Shown: piece after piece, positions 1 through 5,979 of the stretch
Layout: every line of letters starts with the position of its first letter
How positions within the stretch are numbered: position 1 is the first letter of the stretch
Origin: Singulisphaera sp. GP187
GTDB lineage: Bacteria; Pseudomonadota; Gammaproteobacteria; Burkholderiales; Burkholderiaceae_C
Assembly (NCBI GenBank): GCA_943327965.2
Contig: CALPYQ020000100.1
Coordinates: 1 to 6,429 of the forward strand
Length of the DNA stretch: 6,429 nt
Direction: 5' to 3'
Notes under the pieces: model-generated
What the model was told of the DNA's origin: nothing
Databases searched by the model: none
Seen by the model: only the letters and a program-made list of their open reading frames with translations
Translations under genes and position numbers: made by a program

Positions 1-2
1 CT

Positions 3-503
3 GCAGATTTGAAGGGCGTTAAGTTGCGCATGCCTGGCAGCAAAGAGTGGCTGTTCTTAGGTGAAGCATTGGGTGCAACTGCCACACCATTGGCTTTTGG
101 TGAAGTTTATTTGGGCTTGAAAACTGGCACCATCGATGGTCAAGACAATCCCTTGCCAACCGTTCGTGCCGCCAAGTTTTATGAAGTGACCAAGCAACTT
201 GTTTTGACCAACCACCTGGTGGATGGCATTTTCATTGCTATCTCTAACAAAACTTGGAATGCACTCTCGCCCGCTCAAAAGCAAAACGTCAAGGCAGCTG
301 CTTTGGCTGCTGCCCAGTACAACAATGAAAACCGAATCAAAGAAGAAGGCCAAATCATTGACTTCTTCAAGAAAGAAGGTTTGCAGGTCACAACCCCTGA
401 CGTAGAGGCCTTCCAGAAGTCGGTACAAGACACTTACGCCAAGTCTGATTACGCCAAGACATGGCCAAGTGGCTTGTTGGACAGCATCAATAAGACACGC
501 TAA
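3..503 (+). CDS. TRAP transporter solute-binding protein, DctP family (partial, 5' end missing)
   Basis: Periplasmic binding protein of a tripartite ATP-independent (TRAP) transporter; it captures the substrate and delivers it to the membrane subunits encoded just downstream. Only the C-terminal 166 residues are present. Family members are usually about 320-340 residues, so roughly half, including the signal peptide, lies before the window. The reading frame is open to the window edge, so the TTG at 9 is internal and not a start. Family hallmarks seen: KGVKLRMPG near fragment residues 4-12, whose Arg9 corresponds to the arginine that salt-bridges the substrate carboxylate in SiaP-like proteins, and GEVYLGLKTGTIDGQDNPL at 33-51, a very typical DctP motif. 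The C-terminal part is charged and helical, as in the family. The carboxylate-binding Arg suggests an organic acid ligand, but the exact substrate cannot be read from this half. The next gene starts 11 bases downstream. Confidence 0.94.
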   Translation, partial: ADLKGVKLRMPGSKEWLFLGEALGATATPLAFGEVYLGLKTGTIDGQDNPLPTVRAAKFYEVTKQLVLTNHLVDGIFIAISNKTWNALSPAQKQNVKAAALAAAQYNNENRIKEEGQIIDFFKKEGLQVTTPDVEAFQKSVQDTYAKSDYAKTWPSGLLDSINKTR

Positions 504-514
504 TTTAAAACTCA

Positions 515-994
515 ATGAAGTTGTTTAAGAAAGTCGCCGACTCGTTCGGCGGCGCTATTTTTCTTTGCTTGTTTGTTACTTTTTTAGTTCAAATTGCAGC
601 GCGCTTTGGCTTTAATCGGCCCTTGCCTTGGACGGATGAGTTGGCTGTTATTTTGTACATCTGGGCCATCTTGTGGGCGGCTGCATTCATGGTGCCCGAA
701 AAAGAACAGGTGGTCTTTGATTTAATTTGGAACAGTGCAAGTAAAGCGACGCGGCGTTGGATGCGCATTGTGGGAAATGCCATGATCGGTGGTTTGGCAT
801 TGGTGGCCATTCCAGCCAGTTGGGACTATGTTCATTTCATGGCGCGTGAATCGTCGCCTGTTTTGAGCATTTCTTTTCAATGGGTCTTCTTGCCGTTTGT
901 GCTTTTGTTAATTGCGCTTGTTTTTAGAAGTGCATGGGGCATCTATGGCGCAATCAAAGGCCAAGGCCTAGACGATCAAGGAATTTCAGTATGA
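515..994 (+). CDS. TRAP transporter small permease subunit, DctQ family
   Basis: Small inner-membrane subunit of the TRAP transporter, which pairs with the large DctM subunit. The predicted protein has 159 residues, normal for the family (about 150-200). Four hydrophobic segments are visible, at roughly residues 10-30, 42-61, 84-103 and 118-142. The motif PWTDELAVILYIWAIL near 38-53 is a DctQ hallmark, and the ARESSP stretch before the last helix is also common. The ATG at 515 is 11 bases after the dctP-like stop. The bases before it (TTTAAAACTCA) hold no good Shine-Dalgarno site, so translation may depend on ribosomes finishing the upstream gene. The stop codon overlaps the start of the large subunit (ATGA at 991-994), which points to equal, coupled production of the two membrane subunits. 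Confidence 0.94.
   Translation: MKLFKKVADSFGGAIFLCLFVTFLVQIAARFGFNRPLPWTDELAVILYIWAILWAAAFMVPEKEQVVFDLIWNSASKATRRWMRIVGNAMIGGLALVAIPASWDYVHFMARESSPVLSISFQWVFLPFVLLLIALVFRSAWGIYGAIKGQGLDDQGISV
978..982 (+). promoter_or_regulatory. Ribosome binding site of the dctM-like gene
   Basis: AAGGA lies 8 bases before the ATG at 991, inside the end of the dctQ-like gene. It supports 991 as the start over the in-frame ATG at 934, which would add 19 arginine-rich residues unlike any DctM N-terminus and would overlap dctQ by 61 bases. Confidence 0.6.
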
Positions 995-2298
995 CGATGG
1001 CACTTTGGGCCTTGGTGTCTGTGGTGGTGGTGGGCATGCTACTGCGCATGCCCATTGGCTTTTCCATGTTGATGGCCGGTGTGGCTTATTTGTTGGTCAA
1101 AGGCCAAGACTTAGGGCTGGTTGCAGAGCAAGTTAGCAATGGCCTTTACAACAGCTATGTTTTGTTGGCAGTCCCGCTTTTTGTTTTTGCGGCCAACATC
1201 ATGAACGCAGGCACGGTCAGCGAGCGCATTTTCGATTTTTGTCGCATCTTGGTTGGTCGTATGCGGGGTGGTCTGGCGCAAGTTGACATTTTGGTCAGTG
1301 TTATTTTTTCTGGCATGAGTGGCAGTGCCATTGCCGATGCCGCTGGCCCGGGTTTGGTGACCATTAAGCAAATGCTTAAAAAACCAGAATACACCCCTGG
1401 ATTTGCTGGTGCTGTGGTGGTGGCCAGTGCCACGCTGGGACCCATCATTCCGCCTTCTATCCCCATGGTCATTTATGCACTTGTGTCGGGTGCTTCTGTC
1501 GGTGCTTTGTTTTTAGGGGGTGTTGTACCAGGCTTGTTCATGACCATCTTGATGATGACCGTGGTTCATTTCATTGCCACCAAGCGGAACATGCCGCGCG
1601 AAGATCCCATACCTTTGAAACAATGGCCTTCCATTATTTTCAGGGGTGCATTGCCGCTTTCCATGCCCATTGTGTTGTTGGGTGGCATTTATTCCGGGGC
1701 TTTTACGCCCACCGAAGCTGCCGCTGTTGCGGCTTTTCACGCCCTCATCTTGGCAGCCTTTGTTTTTAGAGCCCTTAGTTGGCGCGCTTTTTGGGGGGTG
1801 GTTTTAGAGTCAACGCGTTCAAGCGCTGTCATCACCATCATTTTGGCGGGCTCATTCATGCTCAATTTTGCATTTACCTCTGAGGGTGTGCCGCAAGCCA
1901 TGGCCGCATGGGTCGACAGTTTGCAATTGAGCAAGTTGCAGTTCTTGTTCATGGTCAACGCCTTGTTTTTGATCTTGGGTTGTTTCTTAGATGTCTCGGT
2001 CTTGCTGTTGGTCTTTGTTCCCATGCTGCTGCCGGCCGCCAAATTGTTGGGTGTCGACCTTGTTCACTTTGGGGTGCTGGTGGTCCTCAACATGATGATT
2101 GGTTTGATTCATCCACCTTTTGGCATGTTGTTGTTTGTCATCAAAGCGCTGACAGGTATACCGATTGGCGACATGATGAAAGAAGGCTGGCTCTTTTTGG
2201 TCATGTTGCTCGGATTGTTGGTCGCCATGACGGTGTTTCCTGAAATTGTTTTGTGGTTGCCGCAAACCATGGGCTATGGCGTCAAGGGTTCTGGCTAA
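991..2298 (+). CDS. TRAP transporter large permease subunit, DctM family
   Basis: Large membrane subunit that forms the ion-coupled (usually sodium-driven) translocation path of the TRAP transporter. It has 435 residues, normal for DctM (about 425-440), and many hydrophobic helices along its whole length. The N-terminus MTMALWALVSVVVVGMLLRM with the following PIGFSM matches the family start. Two signature stretches are clear: FSGMSGSAIADAAGPG at 106-121 and ASATLGPIIPPSIP at 145-158, which in this family form re-entrant hairpin and ion/substrate-site regions. A related second-half pattern is seen late in the protein (GLIHPPFGMLLFVI). The start is chosen from the 4-base overlap with dctQ and the AAGGA site at 978. 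The TAA stop shares its last base with the ATG of the sugar kinase (TAATG), so the kinase is probably translated with the transporter. No truncation or frameshift is seen. Confidence 0.96.
   Translation: MTMALWALVSVVVVGMLLRMPIGFSMLMAGVAYLLVKGQDLGLVAEQVSNGLYNSYVLLAVPLFVFAANIMNAGTVSERIFDFCRILVGRMRGGLAQVDILVSVIFSGMSGSAIADAAGPGLVTIKQMLKKPEYTPGFAGAVVVASATLGPIIPPSIPMVIYALVSGASVGALFLGGVVPGLFMTILMMTVVHFIATKRNMPREDPIPLKQWPSIIFRGALPLSMPIVLLGGIYSGAFTPTEAAAVAAFHALILAAFVFRALSWRAFWGVVLESTRSSAVITIILAGSFMLNFAFTSEGVPQAMAAWVDSLQLSKLQFLFMVNALFLILGCFLDVSVLLLVFVPMLLPAAKLLGVDLVHFGVLVVLNMMIGLIHPPFGMLLFVIKALTGIPIGDMMKEGWLFLVMLLGLLVAMTVFPEIVLWLPQTMGYGVKGSG
2284..2288 (+). promoter_or_regulatory. Ribosome binding site of the ribokinase-like gene
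   Basis: AAGGG lies 9 bases before the ATG at 2298, inside the end of the dctM-like gene. It supports 2298 rather than the in-frame ATG at 2253, which would add a 15-residue extension that the ribokinase family lacks. Confidence 0.5.
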
Positions 2299-3248
2299 TG
2301 GAGGTTGACAGCCACCATTTCAGCAATGCAGTCAGTGTGGTTTGTGTGGCCAGCTGGAATGTCGATCTGATTGCACACATTCCCGAGCCTCTGCGCCGAG
2401 GCGAAACCAAGTTGGCCACTGGCTTCGAAAGACAGCCTGGCGGAAAAGGCAGCAATGCGGCCATCGCGGCTGCGCGAATGGGCGCCAAGGTGGGCCTCAT
2501 TGCCAGAGTGGGTGGCGAGGACTTTGGTCGGATGGGGTTTGACTTGTGGCAGGGTGAAGGGATTGACACGTCTTGTGTGCAACGTGCTGCCAATGAGGTC
2601 AACGGTACGGCACTCATTTTGGTGTATGCCGATGGCGATAATTCCATTGCAGTCTATCCAGGTGCTGGCGCGGGGCTGACAGCAGCGCATGTTGCGATTG
2701 CGGCCAACATGATCAACAGATCCAAAGTTGTGATGGCGTCTTGTGAAGTTCCCCTGCCTGCCACGCAAGCGGCCTTTGTGTTGGCCCGACAAGCGGGCGC
2801 CATGACCTTGCTCAATCCAGCGCCTGCCATCGATTTACCAGATGATCTTTGGCCTCTGATTGATGTGCTCACGCCCAATGAGGAAGAACTCTTCAAATTG
2901 GCCCCATACCAAACCAAAGACTTGAATGTGGCGGCCCACCAATTGCTTCAAAAGGGTGTAGGCGCCGTAGTGGTCACGCTGGGAGAAAAAGGTTGCGCCT
3001 TGTTCCGGCCAGGGCAAACTGTCCACCGGGTGCCAGGGCATTCGGTGACTGTCAAAGACACCATTGGCGCGGGGGATACCTTTACGGGGGCCTTGGCGGC
3101 CAATTTGTCGCAAGGCATCCCTTGGGAGGCGTCTTTGCGGCTTGCCAATGCGGCGGCGGCTTTGTCAACGCAAGCCCATGGTGCGGTCAGTGCCATGCCT
3201 TTCAAGCAACAAGTGGACGCTTGGTTAACGACGATAATGGCAGCTTAA
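2298..3248 (+). CDS. Ribokinase-like PfkB-family sugar kinase
   Basis: Probable cytoplasmic kinase that phosphorylates D-ribose or a related sugar with ATP, feeding the pentose phosphate pathway. The 316 residues compare with 309 in E. coli RbsK. Seen in order: the sugar-site NVD (Asn21, Asp23; RbsK Asn14, Asp16); GGKGSN at 48-53 (PfkB signature 1); Glu150 in the position of RbsK Glu143; NPAPA at 173-177; TPNE at 192-195; TLGEKG at 227-232; and DTIGAGD at 254-260 with the catalytic base Asp260 (PfkB signature 2). All known active-site positions I could align are kept, so the enzyme looks functional. Trp20 stands where RbsK has Ile next to the sugar-binding Asn, and this could alter substrate choice. 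The gene overlaps dctM by one base, implying a link with the imported compound. Ribokinase is the best fit, but another sugar or nucleoside kinase of the PfkB family cannot be excluded. Confidence 0.88.
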   Translation: MEVDSHHFSNAVSVVCVASWNVDLIAHIPEPLRRGETKLATGFERQPGGKGSNAAIAAARMGAKVGLIARVGGEDFGRMGFDLWQGEGIDTSCVQRAANEVNGTALILVYADGDNSIAVYPGAGAGLTAAHVAIAANMINRSKVVMASCEVPLPATQAAFVLARQAGAMTLLNPAPAIDLPDDLWPLIDVLTPNEEELFKLAPYQTKDLNVAAHQLLQKGVGAVVVTLGEKGCALFRPGQTVHRVPGHSVTVKDTIGAGDTFTGALAANLSQGIPWEASLRLANAAAALSTQAHGAVSAMPFKQQVDAWLTTIMAA

Positions 3249-3263
3249 AAGACATTTCAGTGA

Positions 3264-4175
3264 ATGCAGAAAATGACTTATCGCACGCTTGAAGATTCAA
3301 TTGGCAACACACCTTTGGTGCTTTTGCAGAGACTGGCTGCCGACCATTGCAAGACAAAAAACAATGTCATCCTAGGCAAATTGGAAGGCAACAACCCAGC
3401 CGGTTCCGTCAAAGACAGACCTGCCTTGTCCATGATCAAGCGCGCTGAAGAACGCGGCGAAATCAAACCGGGCGATACCCTCATTGAAGCTACTTCGGGC
3501 AATACAGGCATTGCGTTGGCCATGGCCGCCGCCATCAAGGGCTATCGCATGATTTTGATCATGCCTGAAGACTTGTCCATTGAACGTGCGCAAACCATGA
3601 AGGCCTTTGGTGCCGAGCTTATCCTGACGCCCAAGAGCGGCGGAATGGAGTACGCCCGCGATTTGGCGGACAACATGGCTGCGCAGGGCAAGGGCCGCAT
3701 CTTGGATCAATTTTCCAACCCCGATAACCCCCGCATTCATTACGAAACCACAGGCCCCGAAATTTGGGCTCAAACAGAAGGCCGTGTCACGCATTTTGTC
3801 AGTGCCATGGGCACCACGGGCACCATCACAGGTGTGTCGCAGTTTCTGAAGGAAAAAAATCCAAAGATTCAAATCATTGGTGCACAGCCCAGTGAGGGGT
3901 CTCGCATTCCTGGCATTCGCAAATGGCCTGAGGAATATTTACCCAAAATCTACAACCCCGCCAACGTCGATGAACTGATGTATGTCAGTCAAGACGATGC
4001 CGAAGATACATGCCGTCAGATGGCGCGTGAAGAAGGTTTGTTTGCCGGCATCTCAGCTGCAGGCGCCTGTTGGGTGGCGCAGCAAGTCGCAGCCCGTGAA
4101 GCCAATGCCACCATTGTTTTCATTGTGTGTGATCGGGGTGATCGTTATCTTTCTACAGGTGTTTTTCCAGCATGA
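3264..4175 (+). CDS. cysM: Cysteine synthase B (O-acetylserine sulfhydrylase B)
   Basis: PLP enzyme that makes cysteine from O-acetylserine and sulfide; the CysM type can also use thiosulfate to give S-sulfocysteine. Recognised by close similarity along its length to E. coli CysM as I recall it. It has IGNTPLV at 13-19; NPAGSVKDR at 44-52 with Lys50 as the PLP-binding lysine; EATSGNTG at 75-82 (substrate loop); TTGPEIW at 162-168; GTTGT at 183-187 (PLP phosphate loop); and CDRGDRYLSTGVF near the C-terminus. The E. coli protein carries a further short tail that is absent here; the protein ends two residues after GVF. The start may instead be the ATG at 3273, giving MTYRTLEDSIGNTP, which matches the usual CysM N-terminus better; neither start has a strong ribosome site. 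The gene lies 15 bases after the kinase, and its stop overlaps the next start (ATGA at 4172-4175). Confidence 0.95.
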   Translation: MQKMTYRTLEDSIGNTPLVLLQRLAADHCKTKNNVILGKLEGNNPAGSVKDRPALSMIKRAEERGEIKPGDTLIEATSGNTGIALAMAAAIKGYRMILIMPEDLSIERAQTMKAFGAELILTPKSGGMEYARDLADNMAAQGKGRILDQFSNPDNPRIHYETTGPEIWAQTEGRVTHFVSAMGTTGTITGVSQFLKEKNPKIQIIGAQPSEGSRIPGIRKWPEEYLPKIYNPANVDELMYVSQDDAEDTCRQMAREEGLFAGISAAGACWVAQQVAAREANATIVFIVCDRGDRYLSTGVFPA

Positions 4176-4720
4176 TTGAATATCGTTTTTGTCCCTGCTG
4201 TGGCGCGCCCCTGGCATGGACGCCGCAAATGGAAGACGGCGGTGAAAAACTTCGCCTGCGTTGTACGGCTTGTGATTTCACGCATTGGAACAATCCAACC
4301 CCCGTATTGGCGGGCATTGTTCAAGTTGGAAATCAAATTTTGCTGGCACGCAATGCCGCATGGTCGGGCCGAAAGTTCGCTCTAATCACGGGCTTCATGG
4401 AGGCCGGTGAAACGCCCGAGGAGGGCATTTCACGCGAAATTTTTGAAGAAACCAATTTGCAGGTCAATGCCTTGAAACTCATTGGTGTTTACGACTTTCA
4501 GCGAATGAACCAAGTCATCATTGCCTACCATGCCGTGGCAACAGGAACTGTCAAGTTGTCGCCTGAATTGGCGGAGTACAAGATGTACAACTTTGACGAA
4601 TTGGTGTGTTGGCCCGCCGGTACCGGTTATGCCTTGGGCGATTGGTTGCGCACACAAGGCATTGAGCCCAAGTTCATGACCTGGGAAGAGCGCGATGCAC
4701 AAGGCCGTGCAGCAGAATAA
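4172..4720 (+). CDS. Nudix hydrolase with N-terminal zinc ribbon
   Basis: Predicted cytoplasmic pyrophosphohydrolase of 182 residues acting on a nucleoside diphosphate linked to another group; the substrate is unknown. Residues 7-34 hold a four-cysteine zinc ribbon (Cys7, Cys10, Cys31, Cys34, with an extra Cys9). The Nudix box spans 74-96: Gly74, Glu80, Arg88, Glu89, Glu92, Glu93, Leu96. These fit the consensus and keep the metal-binding glutamates, but Asn95 replaces the usual glycine. The zinc ribbon plus Nudix layout recalls NADH pyrophosphatase NudC, yet the protein is shorter than NudC and the NudC motif SQPWPFPxS after the box is absent, so it is not called NudC. The start overlaps the cysM stop by 4 bases, with a weak AGGTG site at 4157-4161, so translation is probably coupled to cysM. 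Confidence 0.88.
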   Translation: MIEYRFCPCCGAPLAWTPQMEDGGEKLRLRCTACDFTHWNNPTPVLAGIVQVGNQILLARNAAWSGRKFALITGFMEAGETPEEGISREIFEETNLQVNALKLIGVYDFQRMNQVIIAYHAVATGTVKLSPELAEYKMYNFDELVCWPAGTGYALGDWLRTQGIEPKFMTWEERDAQGRAAE

Positions 4721-4752
4721 CTTTCAGAGTCGATTCAGAAGAAAGCAAATAG

Positions 4753-4986
4753 ATGAGCTTAGCGTTTGATATTGAGTTGGACACCTGCGGACTCAACTGC
4801 CCGTTGCCCATCTTAAAAGCCAAGAAATCTTTGACAGCCATGACCTCAGGTCAAGTGATCAAGGTCATGTCCACTGACCCCGGCGCCCCACGCGACTTTG
4901 AAGCCTTTGCCAGACAAACTGGCAATGAATTGCTGGCGCAAGAAACCGAGGGTGACCGTTTTCTCATTTGGATGAAACGGCGCTGA
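4753..4986 (+). CDS. TusA/SirA-family sulfur-carrier-like protein
   Basis: Small cytoplasmic protein of 77 residues (E. coli TusA has 81) of the family that carries persulfide sulfur on a conserved cysteine, for example for tRNA thiolation or molybdenum cofactor work. The family motif is seen as LDTCGLNCPLPILKAKK at 9-25, with Cys16 of CPLP as the predicted sulfur-carrying residue. A second cysteine, Cys12, sits four residues before it. The rest fits the usual two-layer fold: a helix after CPLP, then GQVIKVMSTDPGAPRDF and a closing strand FLIWMKRR. E. coli TusA has CPEP, so this belongs to the wider family and its partner is not certain. A purine-rich stretch, AGAAGAAAG at 4737-4745, lies 7 bases before the ATG. 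It follows the Nudix gene by 32 bases and probably ends the run, next to a likely terminator. Its place close to cysM suggests a sulfur-related job. Confidence 0.88.
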   Translation: MSLAFDIELDTCGLNCPLPILKAKKSLTAMTSGQVIKVMSTDPGAPRDFEAFARQTGNELLAQETEGDRFLIWMKRR

Positions 4987-4988
4987 AG

Positions 4989-5017
4989 CATCAAACTTCA
5001 AAGTGTGAAGTTTGATG
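4989..5017. terminator. Inverted repeat, probable two-way terminator between convergent genes
   Basis: CATCAAACTTCA at 4989-5000 and TGAAGTTTGATG at 5006-5017 form a perfect 12-bp stem around the loop AAGTG. It starts 2 bases after the TusA-like stop and ends 13 bases before the galU stop, where convergent transcripts meet. The stem is AT-rich and neither side has a long T run (plus strand: AACGTTTAATCG), so it is not a textbook intrinsic terminator. It may stop transcription weakly, or serve to block and protect 3' ends. Confidence 0.6.
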
Positions 5018-5030
5018 AACGTTTAATCGA

Positions 5031-5918
5031 TCAGAGGCTAAGCGTCTTCAAGTAGGCCCTAAACGAATCACCCACTTGGGGATGCTCTAAAGCCAATTCA
5101 ACCGTGGCTTCTAAGAAGCCTTCTTTGCTGCCGCAATCGTAGCGTTTGCCTTCGTATTGGAAGGCATAGACGGCTTCGCGGGTTTTTAATCGCGCGATGG
5201 CATCTGTGAGTTGAATCTCGCCGCCCACACCTGTCGGTTGGTTTTTGATTTCATCAAAAATACCCGGTGTCAAAATATAACGACCCGCCACACCCATGCG
5301 AGAGGGCGCTTTTTCTGGTGAAGGTTTTTCAACAATTTGTTCAACGCGAATAAGTTGTTTTCCCGCTGATTCGCCAGCCACAATGCCATACCGTTTGACA
5401 TGATCTAAAGGAACTTCTTGAACCGCAAGAATAGAACGACCTTGCTGTTCGTAGGCGTTGACCATTTGCGCCAAAACAGAGGGACCCCCTTTCAGGCCCA
5501 CCATCAAGTCATCGGCCAATAAAACGGCGAAGGGCTCACGACCCACCATGGCTTCAGCACACAAAACAGCATGACCAAGGCCCAGTGAGCGAGGCTGTCG
5601 GACATAGGCGCAAACCATGTCATCGGGTTGCACCGAGCGAACCAATTTGAGCAGCTCTTCTTTGTGCGCACTCTCAAGTTCAGTTTCGAGTTCGTAGGCT
5701 GTGTCGAAGTGATCTTCAATGGCGCGCTTGCTGCGGCCAGTGACAAAAATCATGTGGCGAATGCCAGCTGAGTAAGCCTCTTCCACGGCATACTGAATCA
5801 GGGGCTTGTCGACAACCGGCAGCATTTCTTTGGGCGCTGCTTTGGTGGCTGGCAAAAATCGGGTTCCAAGTCCTGCAACTGGAAAAACCGCTTTTCGAAT
5901 GCTGGGTGTTGTGCTCAT
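5031..5918 (-). CDS. galU: UTP-glucose-1-phosphate uridylyltransferase
   Basis: Makes UDP-glucose from UTP and glucose-1-phosphate in the cytoplasm, supplying the glucosyl donor for envelope polysaccharides and galactose use. The 295 residues compare with 302 in E. coli GalU. Seen in order: the nucleotide-binding motif AGLGTRFLPATKAAPKEM at 15-32 followed by DKP at 37-39; RQPRSLGLGHAVLCAE at 107-122; the ADD acidic pair near Asp136-Asp137, the likely metal site; VEKP at 196-199; GRYIL at 212-216; and GGEIQLTDAI at 232-241. These are typical GalU motifs, and the sugar-site region is complete. The ATG at 5918 gives the usual short N-terminus before the nucleotide loop; no clear Shine-Dalgarno site precedes it. 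The gene lies 61 bases downstream of valS on the same strand, so it may be read with valS or from its own promoter in the gap. Confidence 0.96.
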   Translation of the reverse strand: MSTTPSIRKAVFPVAGLGTRFLPATKAAPKEMLPVVDKPLIQYAVEEAYSAGIRHMIFVTGRSKRAIEDHFDTAYELETELESAHKEELLKLVRSVQPDDMVCAYVRQPRSLGLGHAVLCAEAMVGREPFAVLLADDLMVGLKGGPSVLAQMVNAYEQQGRSILAVQEVPLDHVKRYGIVAGESAGKQLIRVEQIVEKPSPEKAPSRMGVAGRYILTPGIFDEIKNQPTGVGGEIQLTDAIARLKTREAVYAFQYEGKRYDCGSKEGFLEATVELALEHPQVGDSFRAYLKTLSL

Positions 5919-5942
5919 GACTTAGTTGGCTTGAGTTGATTC

Positions 5943-5972
5943 GTTCTAGAAAATAACACAGTTTCTTGACAG
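5943..5972 (-). promoter_or_regulatory. Possible weak galU promoter
   Basis: In the 61-base valS-galU gap, read on the minus strand, CTGTCA (5972-5967) and TAGAAC (5948-5943) each match 4 of 6 bases of the sigma-70 -35 and -10 consensus, with an 18-base spacer. A second pairing, ATGGCA with TATTTT (5955-5950) and 17 bases between, is about as good. Matches this weak arise by chance; the main support is the location. No hairpin terminator for valS is seen in the gap. Confidence 0.2.
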
Positions 5973-5979
5973 TGCCATT

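Noticed and set aside
1..6. CTGCAG (PstI site) exactly at the window start
   Set aside because: It could be a cloning boundary, but the dctP reading frame and family motif continue naturally from the first bases, so there is no sign of a chimeric join; probably chance or a library end.
57..515. 152-codon minus-strand open frame
   Set aside because: It lies opposite the dctP-like gene, which has clear family motifs; the antisense product resembles no known protein and has no ribosome site or promoter.
934..990. N-terminal extension of the dctM-like gene from the ATG at 934
   Set aside because: The extension is arginine-rich, unlike DctM N-termini, and is a shifted reading of dctQ. The ATGA overlap and the AAGGA site favour 991.
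2253..2297. N-terminal extension of the kinase from the ATG at 2253
   Set aside because: It would overlap dctM by 46 bases and adds residues not found in ribokinases; the TAATG junction at 2298 with AAGGG upstream is a better start.
2295..2792. 165-codon minus-strand open frame
   Set aside because: It is antisense to the ribokinase gene, whose motifs are continuous through this stretch. The composition is that of a shadow frame, rich in His, Arg and Gln without domains.
3372..3872. 166-codon minus-strand open frame
   Set aside because: It is antisense to the most conserved part of cysM; no recognisable domain.
5966..5971. Perfect TTGACA on the plus strand
   Set aside because: No -10-like hexamer is seen 16-18 bases downstream, and it would drive only antisense RNA into valS.
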